DNA of 64,000 nt, taken from contig NZ_LQIT01000067.1 in NCBI RefSeq assembly GCF_001499965.1, forward strand, positions 1 to 64,000, given 5' to 3'. Both the position numbers and the translations under genes were made by a program. Position 1 is the stretch's first letter, and every line of letters starts with the position of its first letter. This DNA is from Mycobacterium sp. GA-2829. GTDB taxonomy: Bacteria > Actinomycetota > Actinomycetes > Mycobacteriales > Mycobacteriaceae. Below, in pieces: positions 9,275-19,311 of this stretch. The notes under the pieces were generated by a model that saw only the letters and a list, made by a program, of their open reading frames with translations, did not search any database and was not told the origin of the DNA.

Positions 9275-11791
9275 ATGACGGAGCTCCCGACCGCCGCGCG
9301 TGAGGCCGTCGCGGCGATCGAAGCCGATCCCGGGACGCCGACGAAGCTGGTGGTCGTGGGCGGGATCGGAACCGGTAAGTCCACGGTGCTCGCCGCGGTG
9401 CGGATGGCGCTGCGCTCGGCCGGGCGGGCGGTGCTGTCGCGGCCCCGCCGCGCCGACGACCCCGCCGATGCGGCGGTGGTGATCGACGACGCCCACCTGC
9501 TCGACACCGATGACCTCGAGCGGCTCACCGAACTCGTCGCAGATTCGGCCGCGACGGTCGTCATCGCGGCCCAACCGCTGGCCCATCACCCGCCGCTGCG
9601 CACCCTCGTCACTGCGCTGGAACGCGAAAACCCCGCTGTCACACTGGGATCCGCGTCGCCGGTGGAAGTGGGGCGGGCGGCCGCGGCCGCTCTGGGCGCC
9701 GCCCCGGCGCCCGAGCTGGTGCGGATGCTGGCGACGGTCACCGCGGGTCTGCCGTTCCTGGTGCGTCCCGCGCTGGCGGCGGTGGCCTCGGTCGCTGAAA
9801 GTGCCGCCGCGGTGCGCCAGGCCACCCGCATCGCGCTCGTCGAACAGTTGCGCCGCCTCGACGAACCGCTGCTCGACACGCTGCTGGTCGCGTCACTGAG
9901 CCCGGATCTGGGACCCGACGACGTCGCCGCGGCGCTGCGCATCCCGTCGGACGCGGCGCTTGCAGTGGTCGACCGGGCCAGGGCCAGCGGGTTGCTGGAA
10001 CCGTCGTTCCACCCCGGCTTCCAGCGCACGGTGCACGACGCGATCGCGCAGATCGTCGGCGCGGCCCGTCATCACGAGATCGAGGTCGCGCTGCTGTGTT
10101 CGCAGCTCGAGATGTCCACGCTGACAGCCGATCTCGCGCTGCGCATGGCCGAACACGGGCTGCGGGACGAGAAGCTCGCCACGGCGCTGGCGGACCTGGC
10201 GACGCGGGCGGGCGCCCCGGTGCGGGCGGCGCGGCTGTACCGGGCAGCCGCCGACGCCGGCGCCACCGCGCTGAGCGCGCAACTCGCCGACGCGCTCGCC
10301 CTGACCGGGGACTGCGCGACCGCCGGGCGGATCGCCGACGAACTGCTCACCGCCGAAGACGTCGACGAACGCGCCGCCGCGGTGCGGATCTCGGCGAGTA
10401 TCGCCATGCACGACGGCGCCGCCACGCAGGCCCTCGACCTGTTCCGGTGGCTGGGTCCGTCGTCGGATGCGCTGCTGAGCGCGGCAGGCACGGCGGCCGC
10501 ACTGGCCGCCGGCGACGGCGCCACCGCCAGGGAGTTGTCGCGGACGCAGTCCGCCGGACCGCCGACGTCACTCGCGCGGGCCGCCCGCAGCCTCGCCGAC
10601 GGCCTCGTCCTCACCCTCGATCAGCCCTACCCCGTCGCGGTCGCGCGGCTGGGCCAGTCGCTGGGCGCCGAACCCGGCGGCCACCTCGTCACCCCGGACA
10701 CCCCGGCCGCGTTGGTGACGCTGGTGGCGCTGCACGGCGGCGACCCGGTGCGGGCCCGCAGCGTGATCGGCCGTGCCGTCCGGGGCGCCGCTGACGACGC
10801 CTCGGCGGATGCGATCTTCGTCACGTACCGGCACCGGTTGCTGCTCGGCTGGACGCAGATGCAGGACGGCCAACTGCAGTCCGCCGCGGCGGCCGTCCCG
10901 CGAGCCGAGGCCGACCTGCACCGGCGGGATGCACTGTGGGCGGCGGCGCTGCAAACCGCGATCGCCCGGCGCAGCGGTGACAGCGGCGCCATGCAGCTGC
11001 ACTGGTACGCCGCGATGGAGGTGCTGGCCGAATACTCCGTCGACCTGTTCGCCCTGTTGCCGCTGGGTGAGTTGTGGGTGGCGGCCGCCCGGATGCGGCA
11101 GGTGGACCGGCTGCGGCACACCCTCGACGAGGCGTTCGCCCTGTTGAGTGCGCTCGGCGATCCGCCGCTGTGGTCGGTGCCGCTGCACTGGGCGGGTGTG
11201 CACGCCGGGATCCTGGCCAACGCACCCGAGGCGGTCGCCCCGCACGGGCAGGCGCTGACCGCGGCGAGCCGCGACGAGCACGCCCAGAGTGGTTTCGCGA
11301 AAGCCCTGGCCACGGCGGGCCGCACCTGGTTGCGGGTACTGGCCAACCAGGTCGACGTCGATGAGGTGACCGCCGCGGCGCGCGGGCTCGCACAGTTCGG
11401 CCACACCTGGGACGCGACGCGGCTGGCCGGGCAGGCGGCGCTGCAGACCTCCGACGGCCGGGTGTCGCAGGCGATGCTGCAACTGGCCCGCGACCTCAAA
11501 CAGGCGGTCGCCGGGACCGACGCCCCGGCCAGGCCGGCCGCCTCGAGCCCGGCGGCGCCCGCACCCGCCGCGGCACCCGCCCGGCCGGCCTCGGCACAGC
11601 TCTCGGAGCGCGAGCGCGAGGTCGCCGAACTCCTGCTGCTAGGCATGCCCTACCGCGACATCGGCGCCCAGTTGTTCATCTCAGCTAAGACCGTCGAGCA
11701 TCACGTGGCCCGGATCCGGCGCCGGTTGGGCGCGGAATCGCGGTCGGAGATGCTGTCGATGTTGCGGGCAATCCTCGCCCCGCCCGGCTGA
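9275..11791 (+). CDS. LuxR-family ATPase regulator, IniR/Rv0339c-like (left copy)
   Basis: Mirror of 41406-43922. An 838-residue regulator with an N-terminal P-loop (GGIGTGKST, 29-37), a Walker B segment (AAVVIDDAHLLD), a long helical repeat middle and a C-terminal LuxR helix-turn-helix (from about residue 776, LSEREREVAELLLLGM). It is probably co-transcribed with the preceding Hsp70-like gene. By position it matches Rv0339c, whose orthologue has been linked to control of iniBAC. The copies are identical. Confidence 0.87.
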   Translation: MTELPTAAREAVAAIEADPGTPTKLVVVGGIGTGKSTVLAAVRMALRSAGRAVLSRPRRADDPADAAVVIDDAHLLDTDDLERLTELVADSAATVVIAAQPLAHHPPLRTLVTALERENPAVTLGSASPVEVGRAAAAALGAAPAPELVRMLATVTAGLPFLVRPALAAVASVAESAAAVRQATRIALVEQLRRLDEPLLDTLLVASLSPDLGPDDVAAALRIPSDAALAVVDRARASGLLEPSFHPGFQRTVHDAIAQIVGAARHHEIEVALLCSQLEMSTLTADLALRMAEHGLRDEKLATALADLATRAGAPVRAARLYRAAADAGATALSAQLADALALTGDCATAGRIADELLTAEDVDERAAAVRISASIAMHDGAATQALDLFRWLGPSSDALLSAAGTAAALAAGDGATARELSRTQSAGPPTSLARAARSLADGLVLTLDQPYPVAVARLGQSLGAEPGGHLVTPDTPAALVTLVALHGGDPVRARSVIGRAVRGAADDASADAIFVTYRHRLLLGWTQMQDGQLQSAAAAVPRAEADLHRRDALWAAALQTAIARRSGDSGAMQLHWYAAMEVLAEYSVDLFALLPLGELWVAAARMRQVDRLRHTLDEAFALLSALGDPPLWSVPLHWAGVHAGILANAPEAVAPHGQALTAASRDEHAQSGFAKALATAGRTWLRVLANQVDVDEVTAAARGLAQFGHTWDATRLAGQAALQTSDGRVSQAMLQLARDLKQAVAGTDAPARPAASSPAAPAPAAAPARPASAQLSEREREVAELLLLGMPYRDIGAQLFISAKTVEHHVARIRRRLGAESRSEMLSMLRAILAPPG

Positions 11792-11864
11792 CCGAACGGC
11801 GGGTTAGGGCAGCCTTCGTAGCGGCCCGCATACGGGTGATGTCACTATGAGCAGGATCGAGCCT

Positions 11865-11909
11865 AAGTTACCCACGGGTAACTTCGTCTAAGTTACTGCC
11901 GAGTAACTT
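11865..11909 (+). promoter_or_regulatory. Two tandem palindromic operators upstream of etfD (left copy)
   Basis: AAGTTACCC-AC-GGGTAACTT (11865-11884) and AAGTTACT-GCCG-AGTAACTT (11890-11909) are 25 bases apart centre to centre. The second ends 18 bases before the etfD GTG. They look like two sites for one dimeric repressor, most plausibly of the TetR type. Mirror of 41288-41332. Confidence 0.7.
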
Positions 11910-11927
11910 CATACCGGGAGGCCGCGC

Positions 11928-14900
11928 GTGGACACCCAGATCCTGATCCGACTCGTCGTCGGATTGCTGATGACCGCGATCGTGATAGCGCTCGCCGCAA
12001 AACGCGTGCTGTGGCTGACGAAGCTGATCCGGTCGGGCGCGCCCACCAGCGAGGCCAACAACCGCAAGGACAACCTCAGCAAGCGCATCACGACGCAGTT
12101 CGAAGAGGTCTTCGGACAGACCCGCCTGCTGCGGTGGTCGATCCCCGGTATCGCCCACTTCTTCACGATGTGGGGCTTCTTCATCCTGGCGTCGGTCTAC
12201 CTGGAGGCCTACGGCCTGCTGTTCGACCACGACTTCCACATCCCGATCATCGGCACGTGGGATGTGCTCGGCTTCCTGCAGGACTTCTTCGCCGTCGCGG
12301 TGCTGCTGGGCATCATCACGTTCGCGATCATCCGCGTGATGCAGGAGCCGAAACAGCACGGCCGCGACTCCCGGTTCTACGGTTCCCACACCGGCGGCGC
12401 CTGGCTGATCTTGTTCATGATTTTCAACGTCATCTGGACCTACGCGCTGGTCCGCGGCGCTGCCGCCGACGTCGGCAACCTGCCCTACGGCAACGGCGCG
12501 TTCTTCAGCCAGTTCATGGGTTGGGTGCTCAGCCCGCTGGGCCACAACGTCAACGAGTGGGTCGAGACCATCGCGCTGCTCGCGCACATCGCGGTCATGC
12601 TGATCTTCCTGCTGATCGTGCTGCACTCCAAGCACCTGCACATCGGCCTGGCCCCGATCAACGTCACCTTCAAGCGGATGCCCAACGGTCTGGGCCCGCT
12701 GCTGCCGATGGAGTACAACGGCGAGCCGATCGACTTCGAGGATCCCGCCGAGGACGCCGTGCTGGGCCGCGGCAAGATCGAGGACTTCACCTGGAAGGGC
12801 TACCTCGACATGACCACCTGCACCGAGTGCGGGCGTTGTCAGTCGCAGTGCCCGGCCTGGAACACCGGTAAGCCGCTGTCGCCCAAGCTCGTGATCATGA
12901 ACCTGCGCGACCACCTGTTCGCGAAGGCGCCGTACATCCTCGGCGACAAGGAGTCCCCGCTGGAGAACACCCCCGAGGGTGGTCTCGGCGAGGAAGCGCG
13001 CGGCGAGAAGAGCTCCGAGAAGCACGCGCACGACCACGTGCCGGAGTCCGGGTTCGAGCGGATCCTCGGTTCGGGCCCCGAACAGGCGACCCGCCCGCTC
13101 GTCGGGACCGAGGAGCAGGGCGGCGTCATCGACCCCGACGTGCTGTGGTCCTGCACCACCTGCGGCGCCTGCGTCGAGCAGTGCCCGGTGGACATCGAGC
13201 ACATCGACCACATCGTCGACATGCGCCGCTACCAGGTGATGATGGAGTCCGAGTTCCCCGGTGAGCTCGGCGTGCTGTTCAAGAACCTGGAGACCAAGGG
13301 CAACCCCTGGGGCCAGAACGCCAAGGACCGCACCAACTGGATCGACGAGGTCGACTTCGACGTCCCGGTGTACGGCAAGGACGTCGAATCCTTCGAGGGC
13401 TTCGAGTACCTATTCTGGGTCGGCTGCGCCGGCGCCTACGAGGACCGCGCGAAGAAGACCACCAAGGCCGTCGCCGAACTGCTCGCGACCGCGGGCGTCA
13501 AGTACCTGGTGCTCGGTGAGGGTGAGACCTGCAACGGCGACTCGGCCCGACGCTCGGGTAACGAATTCCTGTTCCAGCAGCTCGCCGCGCAGAACGTCGA
13601 GACGCTCAACGATCTGTTCGAAGGCGTCGAGCGCGTCGACCGCAAGGTCGTGGTGACCTGCCCGCACTGCTTCAACACCCTGAGCCGCGAATACCCGCAG
13701 GTCGGCGGCAACTACACCGTGCTGCACCACACCCAGCTGCTCAACCGGCTGGTCCGCGACAAGAAGCTGGTCCCGGTCTCGCCCGTCGGCGGCGGCCAGG
13801 ATGTCACCTACCACGACCCCTGCTACCTGGGCCGGCACAACAAGGAGTACTCCGCTCCGCGTGAGCTGATCGGTGCCGCGGGCGCGAAGCTGACCGAGAT
13901 GCCCCGGCACGCCGACCGCGGTCTGTGCTGCGGCGCCGGCGGTGCGCGGATGTGGATGGAAGAGCACATCGGCAAGCGCGTGAACGTCGAGCGCACCGAA
14001 GAGGCCATGGACACCGCCTCGACCATCGCCACCGGCTGCCCGTTCTGCCGCGTGATGATCACCGACGGTGTCGACGACGTGGCCGCCACCCGTGAGGTGG
14101 AGAAGGCCGAGGTCCTCGACGTGGCCCAGCTGCTGCTCGGCTCCCTGGACAAGTCGTCGGTGACGCTGCCGGAGAAGGGCACCGCGGCCAAGGAGGCCGA
14201 GGAGCGCGCCGCCAAAGCGGCCGCGGCGGCCCCCGCGCCGGAGAAGGCACCGGAGAAGGCTCCCGCCGAGGAGCCGGAAGCGCCCGCCGCGAAGGCCTCG
14301 ACCGCCACGGAAGCCAAACCCGTCACGGGTCTTGGCCTCGCCGGCGGCGCGAAGAAGCCGGGCGCGAAGAAGACCGCCGCGCCTGCCGAGGACAAGCCGG
14401 CCGCTGCCGCGGCTCCGGCCAAGGGGCTCGGCATCGCGGGTGGCGCCAAGCGTCCGGGTGCGAAGAAGACCGCCGCCGCGGCTCCGGAAGCCAAGGCCGA
14501 GACGACCGAGGCGCCCGCCGCACCCGCGGCCAAGGGGCTGGGCATCGCGGCCGGGGCCAAGCGGCCCGGCGCCAAGAAGACCGCGACCGCATCCGCTGAG
14601 GCCAAGCCGGAAGCCACCGCCGAGACCGCCGAGGCGCCGGCCAAGCCGGAGCCCGAGGTCAAGGGCCTGGGTCTCGCCGCGGGCGCCCGCCGCCCCGGCG
14701 CGAAGAAGAAGGCACCGGCCAAGGCGTCGCCGAACGAGGACGCGGGCACCGTCGTGCAGCCGCCGAACGTCGATCCGGACCAGGCCGAGGCCGGCACCGA
14801 GACCGACAACCGGCCCGCCGACACCGCCGATTCGGACCGCGGTCTCGAGACCAAGCCCGAACCCGAGGTGAAGGGTCTCGGCATCGCCGCAGGCGCCCGC

Positions 14901-15116
14901 CGCCCCGGCGCCAAGAAGAAGGCCTCGACGCCCAAGCCGGCCGAACCGGCTCCCGCGGCCGAACCCGCGCCCGAGCCGGAGGCCGCCGCCGAGCCGGAGC
15001 AGGCGCCCGAGCCCGCACCGTCGTCGGACAACGGCGACTCGCGGATCGTCGGCGACGAACCGCCGGTCAAGGGTCTGGGGATCGCCAAGGGCGCGCGCCG
15101 CCCCGGAAAGCGTTAG
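11928..15116 (+). CDS. etfD: EtfD-like membrane Fe-S oxidoreductase (left copy)
   Basis: Mirror of 38081-41269. A 1062-residue protein with several membrane helices (residues 1-230), two [4Fe-4S] motifs (CTECGRCQSQCP near 299, CTTCGACVEQCP near 409) and two cysteine-rich CCG-type domains (about 490-750). A low-complexity tail carries six GLGIAxGAxRPGxKK repeats. Rv0338c, its M. tuberculosis counterpart, passes electrons from the electron-transfer flavoprotein to the respiratory chain during fatty-acid oxidation. The GTG start follows GGGAGG. Confidence 0.9.
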   Translation: MDTQILIRLVVGLLMTAIVIALAAKRVLWLTKLIRSGAPTSEANNRKDNLSKRITTQFEEVFGQTRLLRWSIPGIAHFFTMWGFFILASVYLEAYGLLFDHDFHIPIIGTWDVLGFLQDFFAVAVLLGIITFAIIRVMQEPKQHGRDSRFYGSHTGGAWLILFMIFNVIWTYALVRGAAADVGNLPYGNGAFFSQFMGWVLSPLGHNVNEWVETIALLAHIAVMLIFLLIVLHSKHLHIGLAPINVTFKRMPNGLGPLLPMEYNGEPIDFEDPAEDAVLGRGKIEDFTWKGYLDMTTCTECGRCQSQCPAWNTGKPLSPKLVIMNLRDHLFAKAPYILGDKESPLENTPEGGLGEEARGEKSSEKHAHDHVPESGFERILGSGPEQATRPLVGTEEQGGVIDPDVLWSCTTCGACVEQCPVDIEHIDHIVDMRRYQVMMESEFPGELGVLFKNLETKGNPWGQNAKDRTNWIDEVDFDVPVYGKDVESFEGFEYLFWVGCAGAYEDRAKKTTKAVAELLATAGVKYLVLGEGETCNGDSARRSGNEFLFQQLAAQNVETLNDLFEGVERVDRKVVVTCPHCFNTLSREYPQVGGNYTVLHHTQLLNRLVRDKKLVPVSPVGGGQDVTYHDPCYLGRHNKEYSAPRELIGAAGAKLTEMPRHADRGLCCGAGGARMWMEEHIGKRVNVERTEEAMDTASTIATGCPFCRVMITDGVDDVAATREVEKAEVLDVAQLLLGSLDKSSVTLPEKGTAAKEAEERAAKAAAAAPAPEKAPEKAPAEEPEAPAAKASTATEAKPVTGLGLAGGAKKPGAKKTAAPAEDKPAAAAAPAKGLGIAGGAKRPGAKKTAAAAPEAKAETTEAPAAPAAKGLGIAAGAKRPGAKKTATASAEAKPEATAETAEAPAKPEPEVKGLGLAAGARRPGAKKKAPAKASPNEDAGTVVQPPNVDPDQAEAGTETDNRPADTADSDRGLETKPEPEVKGLGIAAGARRPGAKKKASTPKPAEPAPAAEPAPEPEAAAEPEQAPEPAPSSDNGDSRIVGDEPPVKGLGIAKGARRPGKR

Positions 15117-15133
15117 TCCGCGGCCGACACACC

Positions 15134-16123
15134 GTGAGGCGTCTGATCACCCTGGCTGCGATAGCGCTGCTGGGGTGGTCGGCGCCCGTCGCGAGCGCCG
15201 ACCCCGTCGACGCGTGCGTCGTCGTCGACACCGACCTCGACATCGACGACCTGATGTCGATCCCGACGGTCATCGGGGCGCGGCACGTCGCGGCGATCGT
15301 CACCACCGAGGGCTACACGCTGCCCGGAATCGGCGCGTCGGCGATCAACCGGCTGGTGGCCGAACCGGGCCAGCGCACGATCCCGGTGGTCGTGGGCGCC
15401 GCCGTCAACCGTCCGGAGGGCGACATCGCCGATACGTTCGGCGACTACGTGCTGGTGTTCCGCAGGCTGATGAGCCGGCTGAACAACTTCCTGCCGGTCG
15501 AGCCGCCGCCGACACCCCCGTCCGACGACTTCGTCCGGCAGATCATCGCCGCGACGGCGGACTGCGCGCGGGTGGACGTGCTGCTCATCGGCGGGTTCAC
15601 CTCCTACCAGTTCTACGGCCCCGCGATCCGCGCCAAGACCGGCCGCGTCGTGATCACCGGGCGTCCGATCGAAGGCGATCCGGAACTGGAGGCGGGCGAA
15701 TCCTTCAACTGCGTCTACGACCGGCCGTCTTGCGAGAAGGTGTTCCACGAACAACTTCCGGGCCTGGACCACACGTTCGTCGACGTCCCGCGCGGCGACT
15801 GCGATACGACCCCGAACCGGGCGGGCTGTGCGGGCACCGTCTACGGCCCGACGCTGGCAATGGTGCAGGGCCTCGGCCCGACCGGCCTGCCGAACACGCT
15901 CAAGCAGATCCTGCTCAACGAGTCGGCGTCGTGGGCGATCGACACCTGGGAGCAGTCGGGGTACGGCGGGCGCACGATGTTCTGGGACCAGTCGACGGTG
16001 CTGGCCCTGCTCGAACCGGAGCACTTCCGCCCGGTCGGCGCGCACGTCGAGACCGTGCTCGGCCCACGCGAATTCGCCGACCGCTGGACCGCCGTGACCA
16101 ACCTCGCGGCCACCTACGCCTGA
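15134..16123 (+). CDS. Secreted nucleoside-hydrolase-like protein (left copy)
   Basis: Mirror of 37074-38063. A 329-residue protein with a signal peptide ending near VASA/D and a DTDLDIDD motif like the calcium-binding aspartate cluster of nucleoside hydrolases. It starts with GTG 17 bases after etfD and is probably in the same transcript. Substrate unknown; activity is inferred from the aspartate motif only. Confidence 0.75.
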   Translation: MRRLITLAAIALLGWSAPVASADPVDACVVVDTDLDIDDLMSIPTVIGARHVAAIVTTEGYTLPGIGASAINRLVAEPGQRTIPVVVGAAVNRPEGDIADTFGDYVLVFRRLMSRLNNFLPVEPPPTPPSDDFVRQIIAATADCARVDVLLIGGFTSYQFYGPAIRAKTGRVVITGRPIEGDPELEAGESFNCVYDRPSCEKVFHEQLPGLDHTFVDVPRGDCDTTPNRAGCAGTVYGPTLAMVQGLGPTGLPNTLKQILLNESASWAIDTWEQSGYGGRTMFWDQSTVLALLEPEHFRPVGAHVETVLGPREFADRWTAVTNLAATYA

Positions 16124-16160
16124 CCGCCGGATTACTAATTGATTGGACGACAGTGCCACC

Positions 16161-17438
16161 ATGGATGACGTGACCACGCCCCAGACGCCCGCGACGTGGC
16201 ATTCCGCGGGCCATCAACGGCCCCGGACCTTCACACAGTCATCGAAACTGCAGGACGTCCTCTACGAGATCCGCGGCCCGGTGCACGAGCACGCGGGGCG
16301 GCTGGAGGCCGAGGGGCACCGCATCCTCAAGCTGAACATCGGCAACCCGGCGCCGTTCGGTTTCGAGGCGCCCGACGTGATCATGCGCGACATCATCGCC
16401 GCGCTGCCGACCGCGCAGGGCTACTCCGATTCCAAGGGCATCGTCAGCGCCCGCCGGGCCGTGTTCACCCGTTACGAACTCGTCGACGGGTTCCCCCGCT
16501 TCGACATCGACGACGTCTACCTCGGCAACGGGGTCTCCGAGCTGATCCAGATGACGCTGCAGGCGCTGCTGGACAACGGCGACCAGGTGCTGATCCCCGC
16601 CCCGGACTACCCGCTGTGGACGGCGTGCACGTCGCTGGCCGGCGGCACCCCGGTGCACTACCTGTGCGACGAGACCCAAGGCTGGAACCCCGACGTCGCC
16701 GACATCGAATCCAAGATCACCGATCGCACCAAGGCGATCGTCGTGATCAACCCGAACAATCCGACCGGCGCGGTGTACAGCCGCGAGACGCTCGAGGGCA
16801 TCGCGAACCTCGCGCGCAAGCACCAGCTGTTGCTGCTCGCCGACGAGATCTACGACAAGATCCTCTACGACGACGCCAAGCACGTATCGCTGGCGTCGCT
16901 GGCCCCCGACGTGCTGACGTTGACGTTCAACGGGTTGTCCAAGGCCTACCGAGTTGCCGGGTACCGGTCGGGGTGGCTGGTGATCACCGGGCCCAAGGAG
17001 CACGCGAGCAGTTTCATCGAGGGCATCAGCCTGCTTGCCAACATGCGGCTGTGCCCGAATGTGCCTGCGCAACATGCCATTCAGGTCGCGCTCGGCGGCC
17101 ATCAGAGCATCGACGATCTCGTGCTGCCCGGTGGGCGGCTGCTCGAACAGCGCGACGTGGCGTGGGAGAAGCTCAACGAGATCCCCGGCGTCTCCTGTGT
17201 GAAGCCGTCCGGGGCGCTGTACGCGTTCCCGCGGCTGGACCCCGAGGTCTACGACATCCACGACGACGAGCAGCTGGTGCTCGACCTGCTGCTGCAGGAG
17301 AAGATCCTGGTGGTGCAGGGCACCGGATTCAATTGGCCCACACCGGATCACCTGCGCATCGTGACGCTGCCGTGGGCACGTGACCTGTCCGCCGCGATCG
17401 AACGGCTGGGCAACTTCCTGGTGAGCTACCGGCAGTAG
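16161..17438 (+). CDS. aspC: Aminotransferase AspC-like (left copy)
   Basis: Mirror of 35759-37036. A 425-residue class I/II PLP aminotransferase with NPNNPTGAVYS, DEIYDKILYD and the PLP-lysine segment FNGLSKAYRVAGYRSGW. It matches Rv0337c by position and is likely an alanine/aspartate-type aminotransferase. The ATG at 16161 is preferred; an in-frame TTG at 16143 would add six residues. Confidence 0.88.
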   Translation: MDDVTTPQTPATWHSAGHQRPRTFTQSSKLQDVLYEIRGPVHEHAGRLEAEGHRILKLNIGNPAPFGFEAPDVIMRDIIAALPTAQGYSDSKGIVSARRAVFTRYELVDGFPRFDIDDVYLGNGVSELIQMTLQALLDNGDQVLIPAPDYPLWTACTSLAGGTPVHYLCDETQGWNPDVADIESKITDRTKAIVVINPNNPTGAVYSRETLEGIANLARKHQLLLLADEIYDKILYDDAKHVSLASLAPDVLTLTFNGLSKAYRVAGYRSGWLVITGPKEHASSFIEGISLLANMRLCPNVPAQHAIQVALGGHQSIDDLVLPGGRLLEQRDVAWEKLNEIPGVSCVKPSGALYAFPRLDPEVYDIHDDEQLVLDLLLQEKILVVQGTGFNWPTPDHLRIVTLPWARDLSAAIERLGNFLVSYRQ

Positions 17439-17449
17439 GGCCTCCCCTG

Positions 17450-17511
17450 CGCCGAACGTGCGCTCATTGCGAGAAATCGCGCCGAGGACCGCACTGAGCG
17501 CACGTTCGGCG
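17450..17511. repeat. Dispersed-type inverted repeat between aspC and the YibE/F gene (left copy)
   Basis: 17-bp perfect arms CGCCGAACGTGCGCTCA (17450-17466) and TGAGCGCACGTTCGGCG (17495-17511) surround a 28-base centre. It has the look of an intergenic palindromic repeat of fast-growing mycobacteria. It could fold in RNA after aspC, but there is no U-tract. Mirror of 35686-35747. Confidence 0.65.
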
Positions 17512-17540
17512 TTGCGAGGATCGCCCCCTACCCTGTTCAG

Positions 17541-18818
17541 GTGTCGCACAACCACTCGCATTCGCACTCGTTGAGCGGGCCCTCTCCGTTGGGTCCTCTC
17601 GCCGCGAAGATCGTCGTCGGGCTGCTCGTCGTGATCGCGGTCGCCGTGGCGATCGGCGCGGCGGTGTTGTGGCCGAGCGGCCAGCAAGCCGACATTCCGC
17701 TGCCCTTCCAGAACGCCGAGGGCGGCGCGGTGACCACCGAGGCCGGGCAGGTGCGTTCGACGAGCCTGGGCGGCTGCGGCAGCCCGTCGGCGGGTCAGGT
17801 GCTCACCTCCGCGCCCGCACCGGCCCCGGACGACGGCTCGCAGTGCGTGCAGGTGCTCGTCGCGATCGCGTCCGGCCCCAACTCGGGCGCGAACACGCTG
17901 CTCGAGTTCAGCGGCGGACCCGGGCAGCCTCAGCTGGCCGCCGGCGACGACATCCGGATCAGCAGGCAGGTCTCCCCCGACGGCGCCACCACCTACACGT
18001 TCTACGACTACGCGCGCGGCTGGCCGCTGGCTCTGCTGGCCGCCGCGTTCGCGATCGTCGTGGTGGCGGTGGCGCGCTGGCGGGGGCTGCGCGCACTGGT
18101 GGGGATCGTCGTCGCGTTCGCGGTGCTGGTGGTGTTCCTGCTGCCCGCCCTGCGCGACGGCGCACCGGCCGTCCCGGTCGCGTTGGTGGCGTCGGCGGCG
18201 ATCCTCTACGCCGTCATCTACCTGGCGCACGGGGTCAGCCTGCGCACGAGTGCAGCGCTGCTCGGCACGCTGACCTCGCTGCTGCTGGCCGCCGTGTTGA
18301 GCTGGGGGGCAATCGAACTCGTGCACCTCACCGGGTTGTCGGAGGACCAGAACAACGAGGTCGCCGCATATCTGGGCAGTGTGTCGATCACCGGTCTGCT
18401 GTTGGCCGGGTTCATCATCGGTTCGCTCGGTGTGCTCAACGACGTGACCGTGACGCAGGCGTCGACGGTGTTCGAACTGGCCGGGCTGCAGAACAGTTCA
18501 CGTCGTGCGGTGTTCGTCGGCGCGATGCGGGTGGGCCGTGACCACATCGCGAGCACGGTCTACACGCTGGTGCTGGCTTATGCGGGCAGCGCGCTGCCGT
18601 TGCTGCTGCTGTTCAGCGTCGCCAATCGCTCGCTGGGCGACGTGCTGACCAGCGAGAGCGTGGCCATCGAGATCGCGCGCTCGGCCGTCGGCGGTATCGC
18701 CCTGGCGCTGTCGGTGCCGTTGACGACGGGGATCGCCGCCGTCCTGGCCACCCCCGACGTTTCGCCAGGGGGGCCCGGGGTACCCCCGCGCCATGACCCA
18801 GCCCGCCGGTCATCATGA
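17541..18818 (+). CDS. YibE/F-family membrane protein (left copy)
   Basis: Mirror of 34379-35656. A 425-residue membrane protein with a His-rich N terminus (SHNHSHSHS), one N-terminal helix, an extracellular region of about 110 residues and a C-terminal block of about seven helices, as in the YibE/F family. It starts with GTG. Its last 26 bases overlap the 2Fe-2S subunit gene. Function unknown; transport is only suspected. Confidence 0.8.
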   Translation: MSHNHSHSHSLSGPSPLGPLAAKIVVGLLVVIAVAVAIGAAVLWPSGQQADIPLPFQNAEGGAVTTEAGQVRSTSLGGCGSPSAGQVLTSAPAPAPDDGSQCVQVLVAIASGPNSGANTLLEFSGGPGQPQLAAGDDIRISRQVSPDGATTYTFYDYARGWPLALLAAAFAIVVVAVARWRGLRALVGIVVAFAVLVVFLLPALRDGAPAVPVALVASAAILYAVIYLAHGVSLRTSAALLGTLTSLLLAAVLSWGAIELVHLTGLSEDQNNEVAAYLGSVSITGLLLAGFIIGSLGVLNDVTVTQASTVFELAGLQNSSRRAVFVGAMRVGRDHIASTVYTLVLAYAGSALPLLLLFSVANRSLGDVLTSESVAIEIARSAVGGIALALSVPLTTGIAAVLATPDVSPGGPGVPPRHDPARRSS

Positions 18819-19311
18819 CGTGACCCTCGAGGTCGACGGCCAACAGCGCACGCTGCGCCTCGACAACCGTGTGACCCTGCTCGACGCGCTCCGCGAACAC
18901 CTCGGTGTGACGGCCCCGAAGAAGGGCTGCGACCACGGCCAGTGCGGGTCCTGCACCGTGCTGCGCGACGGTCGCCGAGTGACCACCTGCCTGACGTTCG
19001 CCGTCGCCGCCGACGGTGCGCGCATCACGACCGCCGCCGGCCTGGGCGAAGGTGACGATCTGCACCCGGTCGCCCAGGCGTTTCACGACGAGGACGGCTT
19101 CCAGTGCGGCTACTGCACACCGGGCCAGATCTGTTCGGCGGTCGGCATGCTCGACGAGGTGAAGGCCGGCGCGCCGAGCGTCGTCTCCGACGACCTCGAG
19201 GCCTCCCCCGAACTGACCGCTGACGAGATCCGGGAACGGATGAGCGGCAACCTGTGTCGTTGTGCGGCGTACCCGAACATCGTCGCCGCGATCGAACGGG
19301 CCGCCCGGTGA
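18793..19311 (+). CDS. Aldehyde oxidoreductase 2Fe-2S subunit, PaoA-like (left copy)
   Basis: Mirror of 33886-34404. A 172-residue small subunit of a molybdenum hydroxylase. It has a plant-type 2Fe-2S site (CDHGQCGSCTVLRDG) and a second 2Fe-2S site (CGYCTPGQIC and CRCAAYPN). There is no Tat signal, so a cytoplasmic enzyme is expected. It overlaps the FAD subunit gene by GTGA. Confidence 0.92.
   Translation: MTQPAGHHDVTLEVDGQQRTLRLDNRVTLLDALREHLGVTAPKKGCDHGQCGSCTVLRDGRRVTTCLTFAVAADGARITTAAGLGEGDDLHPVAQAFHDEDGFQCGYCTPGQICSAVGMLDEVKAGAPSVVSDDLEASPELTADEIRERMSGNLCRCAAYPNIVAAIERAAR

Noticed and set aside
17450-17511. Intrinsic terminator after aspC
   Set aside because: The arms are separated by 28 bases and no U-tract follows, so a repeat element is more likely.
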